A stretch of 64,000 bases of DNA from contig JAPOXG010000025.1 of the NCBI GenBank assembly GCA_026707225.1, positions 109,914-173,913 of the forward strand, read 5' to 3'. The translations under genes and the position numbers were made by a program. Under the pieces are notes generated by a model. It ran no database searches. It saw only the letters and a list, made by a program, of their open reading frames with translations, and was not told the origin of the DNA. This stretch comes from Chloroflexota bacterium (GTDB lineage: Bacteria; Chloroflexota; Anaerolineae; Aggregatilineales; Phototrophicaceae). Each line of letters starts with the position of its first letter. Positions within the stretch are counted from its first letter, which is position 1. Of this stretch, positions 57,166 to 64,000 are shown piece by piece.

Positions 57166-58047
57166 ATGGAAGCGATTCAGACTGCTGTAATCGGCGGATC
57201 AGGACTCTACAACATGGACTCGATCTCTGATGTTGAAACGATTGATCTGGATACGCCCTTCGGGGCGCCCAGCGGCGCCATCCGTGTCGGCAGCCTGCGC
57301 GGAAAACGGGTCGCTTTTCTGCCGCGCCACGGCGACGGTCATGTGCTCTCGCCCTCAACGCTGCCCTACCGCGCCAATATCTATGCCTTGAAGACTCTGG
57401 GCGTCCGCTTCATCATCTCAGTAAACGCCGTCGGTTCGCTTCGTGAGGACTTCGCGCCCGGCCACATCATCACGCCCGATCAAATCGTTGACTACACCAT
57501 TCACACGCGAGCGCGTTCCTTCTTTGAAGCGGGAGTCGTCGCGCATGTATCAGTCGCTGAGCCCATGAGCCAATACCTGCGCGGCCTCATCGCTGACGCC
57601 GTAACCACGGTCGGCGGCACGGCGCATCGCCAGGGAACCTTCCTGATTGAAGATGGACCGCGATTCGCCACCCGTGCGGAAAGCCATTTGTTCCGCGCTT
57701 GGGGCTGCGACCTGATCGGCATGACGGCCGCGCCCGAAGCCTTCCTGGCGCGCGAAGCCGAAATCGCATACGCGTCATTGGCACACGTCACCGATTACGA
57801 CAGTTGGCATGAAGCGGAAGCTGCCGTCACCTCGGATATGGTGATGCAGACCCTGGCAATGAACATCGAAACAGTGCAAAAGACATTGGTCGAGGCGATC
57901 GCGCAACTCGACGAAGAGCTAGAGACGCCCGCGCATACCGCTCTCGATACGGCTCTGGCGACACCGCGCCATTCGATGGACGCCAAGGTGATCGCCACCT
58001 TGCGCCCGATCCTCGCGCGCGCGCTCGGGCTGGATGCCCAGGATTGA
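57166..58047 (+). CDS. mtnP: S-methyl-5'-thioadenosine phosphorylase
   Basis: A 293-residue phosphorylase releasing adenine and methylthioribose 1-phosphate, the substrate of MtnA. Motifs are VIGGSGLYNM, RHGDGHVLSPSTLPYRANIYALK in part, SVNAVGSLREDFAPGH, and MTAAPEAFLAREAEI with TDYDSW, which favour MTAP over plain purine phosphorylase. The C-terminus extends ~35 residues beyond the usual length. The start is the ATG at 57166 with GGGAGGAAA. It overlaps the RodA/FtsW gene by 14 bases, an unusual coupling of salvage with cell-wall genes. Confidence 0.93.
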   Translation: MEAIQTAVIGGSGLYNMDSISDVETIDLDTPFGAPSGAIRVGSLRGKRVAFLPRHGDGHVLSPSTLPYRANIYALKTLGVRFIISVNAVGSLREDFAPGHIITPDQIVDYTIHTRARSFFEAGVVAHVSVAEPMSQYLRGLIADAVTTVGGTAHRQGTFLIEDGPRFATRAESHLFRAWGCDLIGMTAAPEAFLAREAEIAYASLAHVTDYDSWHEAEAAVTSDMVMQTLAMNIETVQKTLVEAIAQLDEELETPAHTALDTALATPRHSMDAKVIATLRPILARALGLDAQD

Positions 58048-59362
58048 GGACCTGTTGAGATCCGCAGCGGAATCGCTCGTCAATAGACGCCACCATTATC
58101 TCTTGCTCGCTTTTGCCGGCCTGTCAATTTTTGCGGGCAAAGCCGCCATTTCATTGACGCGCCCATCGGGGCAAGACCTTTGGCTAGGGCTGGCGATCTG
58201 GATCGCTTGCGCGCTCGGGGGAACGGCGCTGCTGAATCGCTACCTGCCCGCGCGGGACCCGGTGCTCTTCCCCCTGGCGATCTTTTTGAGCGGCTGGGGG
58301 CTGGTCGCCATTCAACGCCTGGCGCCGTCATTCGCCGCTAGGCAGGCGCTTTGGCTCGTCATCAGCGTGGGCGCCATGCTCTTCGCCGCCGTTTTTCCCC
58401 ATCTGTTGCGCTGGCTGCGCGTCTATCGCTATGTCGTCTTGGCGGGGGCGCTTATGCTGCTGCTCGCTACGATCGTCTTCGGCAGCAATCCCTCCGGCTT
58501 CGAATTTGCCCCCCGGCTCTGGCTGCAAGTAGGCGCCGTCTATTTTCAGCCATCCGAGTTCATGAAGCTCGTTCTCGTCGCCTTTATGGCCAGCTATCTG
58601 GGTGAACAGAGCGCCGTCATCCGTGCCGAACGAGGCGATGCGAGCATGAAGCTGCCTCTTTCGCCGCGGCTGGCTGGACCCATGCTGTCGATGTGGCTGC
58701 TTTCCCTGGTGATCCTGGTCTGGCAGCGCGACCTCGGTCCAGCCATGCTTTTGTTTGTGGTGTTCCTGTTGCTCCTTTACACGACGAGTGGCGACTGGCG
58801 CATCCTAATCGGCGGCCTCTTGCTTGTGCTCTTAGCAGCCGCCGCTGCCTATCACTTGTTTGACGTCGTGAAGCTGCGCGTCGATATCTGGCTGAATCCC
58901 TGGCCCGAATCCGATGGACGCGCTTACCAGATCGTCCAGAGCCTTATGGCTTTCGGCGCCGGCGGAATCTTGGGGACCGGTGTTGGCTTGGGCTCGCCCG
59001 GATACATTCCAGTCGTTCATTCCGACTTTGTCTTTGCCGCGCTGGCGGAAGAATGGGGGCTGCTCGGCGTGATCGGCGTATTGAGTTGCTTCGCCGTTCT
59101 CACTTTGCGTGGCCTGTCAATCGGGTTAACGCATGGGGGCCGCGATTCTCATAAATTGCTGGCGGTCGGTTTGACGATGATGCTGGTCGTGCAGGCGCTC
59201 ATGATCATGGCCGGCGTCCTGAAGCTCCTGCCTTTGACCGGCGTCACGCTGCCATTTATCAGCTACGGCGGCAGTTCGCTGCTGGTCTGCTTCGTCATGA
59301 TCGGCCTCCTGCTTCGTCTTTCCGCCGAGGCCTTCTCCACACGACATCCGGGAGCGCTCTGA
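58034..59362 (+). CDS. FtsW/RodA/SpoVE-family SEDS protein
   Basis: A 442-residue SEDS glycosyltransferase with about ten membrane helices. The signature LPFISYGGSSLL lies near the C-terminus, with VYFQPSEFMKLVLV, WQRDLGPAML and AYQIVQSLMAFGAGGILGTG upstream. It would polymerise lipid II into glycan strands together with a class B PBP; the gene immediately downstream is such a partner by position. Whether it acts in division (FtsW) or elongation (RodA) cannot be decided from the sequence. Confidence 0.93.
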   Translation: MPRIEDLLRSAAESLVNRRHHYLLLAFAGLSIFAGKAAISLTRPSGQDLWLGLAIWIACALGGTALLNRYLPARDPVLFPLAIFLSGWGLVAIQRLAPSFAARQALWLVISVGAMLFAAVFPHLLRWLRVYRYVVLAGALMLLLATIVFGSNPSGFEFAPRLWLQVGAVYFQPSEFMKLVLVAFMASYLGEQSAVIRAERGDASMKLPLSPRLAGPMLSMWLLSLVILVWQRDLGPAMLLFVVFLLLLYTTSGDWRILIGGLLLVLLAAAAAYHLFDVVKLRVDIWLNPWPESDGRAYQIVQSLMAFGAGGILGTGVGLGSPGYIPVVHSDFVFAALAEEWGLLGVIGVLSCFAVLTLRGLSIGLTHGGRDSHKLLAVGLTMMLVVQALMIMAGVLKLLPLTGVTLPFISYGGSSLLVCFVMIGLLLRLSAEAFSTRHPGAL

Positions 59363-60775
59363 GTGGCTTTCTCACGCGGGATCCATCACTTGCTCCTCGG
59401 TACGCTGATCTGTCTGCTGGTGATCGGGTTTTCGGCGACCTACTGGGCGATCGCCGGCCAAGACTCGCTGCTGCTGCGCGATGACAATCCCAGGCGGATT
59501 GCAGCGCTCGCCGCGATTCAGCGCGGCAGCATCTTCGACCGCCACGGGCGACCGCTCGCTGAAACAGTTGACCAAGCCAACAAATTGCGGCGGCGATATC
59601 CGATGCCGTCGACATTCAGCGCGGTCGGCTATTTTAGTCTTCGCTTTGGAGCAAGCGGCGCCGAAGCCGCATACGACCACCTGCTGGCCGGCTCGCGTGA
59701 AGTTACGACTCTACGGGAATTCTTCGACCGTCGACTGCTGCATTTGCCGCAGACCGGATCCGATATCCGGCTTTCGATTGACGCGGACCTTCAAGATGCG
59801 CTGGTCACCGCGCTTGGGGGAAGCCGTGGCGCGGCCGTCGTCGCAAACGCCTTGACTGGCGAGATTCTATCATTGGTCAGCCAGCCCGCCGTCGATGCCA
59901 ACGAGCTGGATGAAAACTGGGAAGAACTCGTATCAGCCGAAGGACAACCATTCTTCAATCGCGCGATTCAGGGCAATTATCAGCTGGGTGGCGCCAGCTA
60001 TACCCTATTGATGGCGCATGCGATCACCTCGGGATTCGATCTGAGGCAGCGATTTCCGCAGGCCGCCGCGCCAATTGAGTTCGAAGACGGTATGACAATC
60101 GCCTGCCTTTTTGAGCCGGAGTCAAGCGAACTCACGCTGACCGAGGCCTATGCCTTCGGTTGCCCGTCTCCCTTTCGAGCTTATTATCGCAGCGAGGCCG
60201 GCATTGACATGGAAGCAATTCTGAAGCGCTTTGCCTTTGACAAACCCATCGCATTGGACGGCTTCCCGCAACCGGCGCCCATCAATCTGCCCGCCGCGCC
60301 TTCAGCGGTGCAGATGAATGACGCCGCGCTGCAGATTCGCGCCGCGCTCGGCCAAGGCGATATGACAACCACGCCTCTGCATATGGCGGCCATCATGGCG
60401 GCTGTGTCGACCGAAGGCAAGCTCAGAAAACTTTATTTGCTTGCCGCCACGCGTCCGCCGGGCGCGCAGCAGTGGCGCGAGACATCTATCGATCCGAAGA
60501 TCATCCCCGTTGTCAGCGCTGAAGCGGCGCAGGAACTGCGAGCGGTCATGCGCCGGTCCTGGTCCGCTCTACCGATTGACGCAGCCGGCGCAGACGTTGG
60601 CGCGCATGTCGCCATGTCTCAGTCGGGCGAGGGCGTCCAACTCTGGCTGAACGGCTTTTTCGGCCACAGCGACGGAACGACCTACGCTTTCGTTGTACTG
60701 CTAGAAGATAACGAGAATCTGCCCAGACTGCTCTCGATTGGTCGAAGCCTGGTTCAGGCTCTGGACATGAACTAG
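59363..60775 (+). CDS. Class B penicillin-binding-protein homologue with degenerate transpeptidase motifs
   Basis: A 470-residue PbpA-like protein with an N-terminal anchor (LLLGTLICLLVIGFSATYWAI) and the start of the dimerisation domain, IQRGSIFDRHGRPLAETVD. The transpeptidase fold is recognisable by position, but all active motifs are altered. The SxxK site reads Ala211-Ser-Tyr-Thr214 in QLGGASYTLL, the SxN site Gly266-Cys-Pro268, and the KTG site Gln420-Ser-Gly422. It should not form an acyl-enzyme and may instead be a structural partner of the SEDS protein. It starts with GTG directly after the RodA/FtsW stop. Confidence 0.88.
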   Translation: MAFSRGIHHLLLGTLICLLVIGFSATYWAIAGQDSLLLRDDNPRRIAALAAIQRGSIFDRHGRPLAETVDQANKLRRRYPMPSTFSAVGYFSLRFGASGAEAAYDHLLAGSREVTTLREFFDRRLLHLPQTGSDIRLSIDADLQDALVTALGGSRGAAVVANALTGEILSLVSQPAVDANELDENWEELVSAEGQPFFNRAIQGNYQLGGASYTLLMAHAITSGFDLRQRFPQAAAPIEFEDGMTIACLFEPESSELTLTEAYAFGCPSPFRAYYRSEAGIDMEAILKRFAFDKPIALDGFPQPAPINLPAAPSAVQMNDAALQIRAALGQGDMTTTPLHMAAIMAAVSTEGKLRKLYLLAATRPPGAQQWRETSIDPKIIPVVSAEAAQELRAVMRRSWSALPIDAAGADVGAHVAMSQSGEGVQLWLNGFFGHSDGTTYAFVVLLEDNENLPRLLSIGRSLVQALDMN

Positions 60776-60814
60776 CGGCGACACCGCGGACCTTTGTATC
60801 GCAATCAGGCGCCT

Positions 60815-63800
60815 TCAGCCGATGAGCGCGATTCCTCTATCCTTGATCAATCGGTTGAAGGCCGCGATTTCGCCCTGGCCCAAGGCATCGAACTCGTCCA
60901 TCCGTCCTCTGATCTGCCCAGCCAGCTTGTCGTAGACCGCGTAAGACTGCTCGGTCGGCGGGAATTCACCCAAGCCCACCACCGAAGGCAAAGCGCTAAG
61001 CCGCCGCAAGGGGTCGGTGCCTTGATTCAGCCTGCCGGCCCAGCCTTCGCGCAATTCGGGAATGAAAATGCCCTTTTCGATTTCAAGAACGCGATCTCTT
61101 AGCGCAGTCGCCTGATCGGCGATGTCGCTATGTTCGCCGTTCGCCGCCAGACGCTCGGCCAAGCTCTTCAGTTGGCGCCGCTGACGCCGCATCAAATTGA
61201 GCTTTTCCGTAGCATCCGAGTAAAGCTGATAGATCGCCATCAACAGTTCAAACTGCTTCCGCGAGTCTTCATCGGTTGCCCCCGAAGTGGCGTCCTTAAT
61301 CAAGTTGAAAGACTGGCTGTGTTCTTCGCCATTCACCTGCAAGGTCAATTGGTAGGCGCCCGGGGTCACAGTGGGGCCCGGCATCCGTTCGAACTGCGGG
61401 TCTTTTCCATTTATCGCCGGCGATGTCGGGGTGCGCATATCCCAGACGAAGCGATTCCAGCCGGCCTCTGCTGTGAGATAAAGAATGGATTTCTCCGGCT
61501 TTTTCTTCTGCTTCCGCCGCTCGGCATCGTCCAGGCTGCTGAATTCGCAAAGCGGATTGCCATCAACATCGGATACTGAGAGCGTGATCTTGCTTTCCGG
61601 CGCCGCGCTCAAGTAGTAACTGATCATCACGCCGCGCGGCAAGTTCTCTCCCGAATCCAGAAACTGGCGCTCGACCGCATGCTCCGGCGTCACCCTATGC
61701 GTATAAGCGGCCATGACGCCAGTCGAGCTCTGGTAAGTCTTGCCCGGCTGGTCGACCAAACGGCGCTCGTCAATGCTTTCCAAAATTCGCTGCGTGTCGC
61801 GTGGCTTGAGCAAAAGCGCGCCCTGACCATGCATGTCGTCAGTCAACTGATGAATGCGGGTCAGATCATCCAGCAACCAGAACGAGCGGCCGTGCGTGGC
61901 GGCGATCAGGTCGCCTCTCTTCACCAGCAAGTCGTGAATCGGCGTCACCGGCAGATTGAGCTGGAATCGCTGCCAGCTCGCGCCGTCATTGAAGGAAACA
62001 TAGACGCCCGTTTCCGTGCCGGCATATAGCAGACCTTGCCGCGCCGGGTCACAACGAATGACGCGCGTGAAATCGTCTTCGGGAATGCCGTCGTTGATGC
62101 GCGCCCAGCTCCGCCCATAATCGTTTGTCTTGTAAAGATAAGGCGCGTAATCATCAAGCTTGTAACGGGTGGCCGCCAGATAGCAGGTCGCCGGGTCATG
62201 CGGCGATAACTCCAGCATGCTGATCAAGGACCATTCCGGCAGCTCGGCCGGTGTGACGTCCTGCCAGGTCTCGCCATTGTCCCGGCTGATATGCGCCAAG
62301 CCGTCATCCGAGCCAGCCCAAATCACACCCGGTTGATGCGGCGATTCCGCCAAGGCGAATACAGTCGCGTACACTTCAGCGCCGGCGCCATCGCGGTTGA
62401 TCGGTCCTCCGGTTACTTGCAATGTGGCCGGATCGGCGCGGGTCAAATCCGGGCTGATCACCTCCCAACTGTGCCCTTCATCTGTCGACTTCATGATGCG
62501 ATTCCCGCCAACGTAGAGCGTGTTCGGGTCATGCGGCGAGAATACGATCGGATAAGTCCAGGCGAATCGGTATTCGAGATCGGCAGCCGCCTCGCCCGAT
62601 GTCGTCTCGGGCCAAGTCGTCACCAGGCGCAGCTGCTTGCTGCGATGATCGTAGCGCTGCAAACAATTGCCGCCGCCCGGCGAGCTGCCGATCGCGCCGA
62701 CGAATATGATATCGTCATCGTCAGGCTTGACCGCGATATAGCCGCTTTCACCCGAACCGGCGATGAAACCGTCCATCCACATCAGCGACGACTTTTCATT
62801 GCGGCTCGGGACGGCGATGCTGCTGTTGTCCTGCTGCGTCCCGTATACGAAATAAGGATCGCGGTTATCGGCCGCCACATGATAGAACTGCGCCGTCGGC
62901 TGATTGAAGATGCTTGACCAGGTCGCGCCGCCATTGAGCGATACACAGGCGCCGCCGTCATTGCCCTGCACCATGCGCTTCGGATTCTGCGGGTCGATCC
63001 ACAGGTCATGATTGTCGCCGTGCGGCGTGCCGATCATGGAATAGGTTTTGCCGCCGTCAACCGACTTCCAAAAGCGCAGGTTGTTGACATAGACCGTGTC
63101 AGGATCCTGCGGATCGGGCGTCAGATGCATGTAATACCAGGCGCGCGAAATAATGTCGTTGTTGCGCGCGACAAATCTCCAGCTGTCGCCGTAGTCATCC
63201 GAGCGGTACATCCCGCCCTCTTCATGCTCAATGAGCGCATAAACCCGCCCCGATTGCGCCGGCGACGCCGCGATGCCAACCTTACCCAGGATGCCGCTCG
63301 GCAATCCCTTCTTGCCGGAGATATTCTCCCAAGTATCACCGCCATCCAGAGAGCGCCAGAGGCCGCTGTCCTCGCCGCCACTGCTGATCATGTGGAAGTT
63401 GCGATAAGCCTCCCAGATCGTCGCGTAGACGATGCGCGGATTGTTCGCGTCAATGCTCAGATCGACCGCGCCGGCTTTGTCGCTGACGAAAAGCGCCTGT
63501 TCCCAATTCTCGCCGCCGTCGGTCGAGCGGTAAACGCCCCGCTGCTGATTCCGCCCAAAGGCATGCCCCAGCGCCGCCACAAAGACGGTGTCCGGATCCT
63601 GCGGATGAATGCGAACTTTGCCAATGTGTCGCGTGTCGTCCAAGCCGATATGCTTCCAGCTGCGCCCGGCGTCGGTGGACTTGTACATGCCATCGCCATG
63701 CGAGACATCAATGCGGATCGTCGCCTCGCCCGTGCCGGCGTAGATGACATTCGGGTCCGCTTCCGAAACCGCCAGCGCGCCGACAGATGCCGTGTTGAAG

Positions 63801-63982
63801 TAGCCGTCGGAGATATTTCGCCAGTATTGCCCGGCGTCATCCGTCTTCCAAACGCCACCCGCGCAGGCGCCGAAATAGAAGGCGCCGATATCGCGCGGGT
63901 CGCCGGCCACCGTGACGACGCGCCCGCCGCGGAAGGGTCCTATGCAGCGCCAGCGTCCAATGTTGTCGAGGGGGAAGTCCAT
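60815..63982 (-). CDS. Large Asp-box (BNR/sortilin-like) beta-propeller protein
   Basis: A protein of at least 1055 residues. Around eleven Asp-box repeats of the S/T-x-D-x-G-x-x-W type are visible (KSTDAGRSW, RSTDGGENW, RSLDGGDTW, RSDDYGDSW, KSVDGGKTY, KSTDEGHSW, KTNDYGRSW and others), forming a double propeller like Vps10/sortilin-type glycosyl-hydrolase-like proteins. The last ~200 residues are helical (QLYSDATEKLNLMRRQRRQL). No signal peptide is seen, but no in-frame stop occurs between 63982 and the window edge, so the N-terminus may extend further. Enzymatic activity is unproven. Confidence 0.85.
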   Translation of the reverse strand: MDFPLDNIGRWRCIGPFRGGRVVTVAGDPRDIGAFYFGACAGGVWKTDDAGQYWRNISDGYFNTASVGALAVSEADPNVIYAGTGEATIRIDVSHGDGMYKSTDAGRSWKHIGLDDTRHIGKVRIHPQDPDTVFVAALGHAFGRNQQRGVYRSTDGGENWEQALFVSDKAGAVDLSIDANNPRIVYATIWEAYRNFHMISSGGEDSGLWRSLDGGDTWENISGKKGLPSGILGKVGIAASPAQSGRVYALIEHEEGGMYRSDDYGDSWRFVARNNDIISRAWYYMHLTPDPQDPDTVYVNNLRFWKSVDGGKTYSMIGTPHGDNHDLWIDPQNPKRMVQGNDGGACVSLNGGATWSSIFNQPTAQFYHVAADNRDPYFVYGTQQDNSSIAVPSRNEKSSLMWMDGFIAGSGESGYIAVKPDDDDIIFVGAIGSSPGGGNCLQRYDHRSKQLRLVTTWPETTSGEAAADLEYRFAWTYPIVFSPHDPNTLYVGGNRIMKSTDEGHSWEVISPDLTRADPATLQVTGGPINRDGAGAEVYATVFALAESPHQPGVIWAGSDDGLAHISRDNGETWQDVTPAELPEWSLISMLELSPHDPATCYLAATRYKLDDYAPYLYKTNDYGRSWARINDGIPEDDFTRVIRCDPARQGLLYAGTETGVYVSFNDGASWQRFQLNLPVTPIHDLLVKRGDLIAATHGRSFWLLDDLTRIHQLTDDMHGQGALLLKPRDTQRILESIDERRLVDQPGKTYQSSTGVMAAYTHRVTPEHAVERQFLDSGENLPRGVMISYYLSAAPESKITLSVSDVDGNPLCEFSSLDDAERRKQKKKPEKSILYLTAEAGWNRFVWDMRTPTSPAINGKDPQFERMPGPTVTPGAYQLTLQVNGEEHSQSFNLIKDATSGATDEDSRKQFELLMAIYQLYSDATEKLNLMRRQRRQLKSLAERLAANGEHSDIADQATALRDRVLEIEKGIFIPELREGWAGRLNQGTDPLRRLSALPSVVGLGEFPPTEQSYAVYDKLAGQIRGRMDEFDALGQGEIAAFNRLIKDRGIALIG

Positions 63983-64000
63983 GTCTTTTGGGCTTTCTGT

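Overview
The window looks like a contiguous piece of a Chloroflexota chromosome, most likely an Anaerolineae-type bacterium. Pointers are a fused GlyA-GcvT polypeptide beside split GcvPA/GcvPB, an EF-G2-type GTPase, FhaA/FhaB-like FHA proteins next to a RodA/FtsW flippase, DUF4397 plus SH3 and DUF3048 envelope proteins, frequent GTG and TTG starts, and GC-rich housekeeping genes. No rRNA, tRNA, CRISPR array, integrase or transposase was recognised. Assignment to a class is inference from gene content, not a database result.

Layout. 0-4.3 kb: a histidine-kinase-like ATPase protein, a D-2-hydroxyacid dehydrogenase, greA behind a long structured leader, and an ECF sigma factor with a coupled anti-sigma-like protein. 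4.4-11.6 kb (mostly minus strand): methylglyoxal synthase, a GT4 glycosyltransferase, a TPR/Slt lytic transglycosylase lipoprotein, a small unknown gene and a DUF255 thioredoxin-domain protein. 11.8-17.6 kb: ftsH, a convergent EF-G2, and an anchored SGNH hydrolase. 17.6-26.2 kb: a glycine-cleavage locus, with the GlyA-GcvT fusion on the plus strand and gcvH-gcvPA-gcvPB on the minus strand under a glycine riboswitch and terminator. Two of these genes carry in-frame palindromic and G/C-rich repeat insertions seen nowhere else in the window. 26.2-35.2 kb: SCO1, alanine racemase, a tRNA-guanine transglycosylase lacking its zinc cysteines, a PIG-L deacetylase, a DUF3048 protein, MltG, a small lipoprotein and a pyrimidine-nucleoside phosphorylase.

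35.3-42 kb holds a DsbA-like thioredoxin, a nicotinamidase-like hydrolase, mtnA, nicotinate phosphoribosyltransferase, a probable adenosine kinase and ahcY. With mtnP at 57.2 kb these point to NAD salvage and recycling of S-adenosylmethionine by-products. 42-53.5 kb is a surface-polysaccharide region: a DUF4397/SH3 protein, GDP-deoxyhexose synthesis (rmd, gmd), TatD, GT2 and GT4 transferases, a YfhO-like membrane protein and an O-antigen-polymerase-like protein. 53.6-60.8 kb holds rpsF, rpsR, a parvulin-type PPIase, two FHA proteins, mtnP, RodA/FtsW and a class B penicillin-binding-protein homologue whose three transpeptidase motifs are all degenerate. The window ends in a large Asp-box beta-propeller protein whose reading frame stays open to the right edge.

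The strongest second-look items are the coding-tolerant repeats in the gcv genes, the apparently inactive PBP paired with RodA/FtsW, and the tRNA-guanine transglycosylase without its cysteine zinc site.
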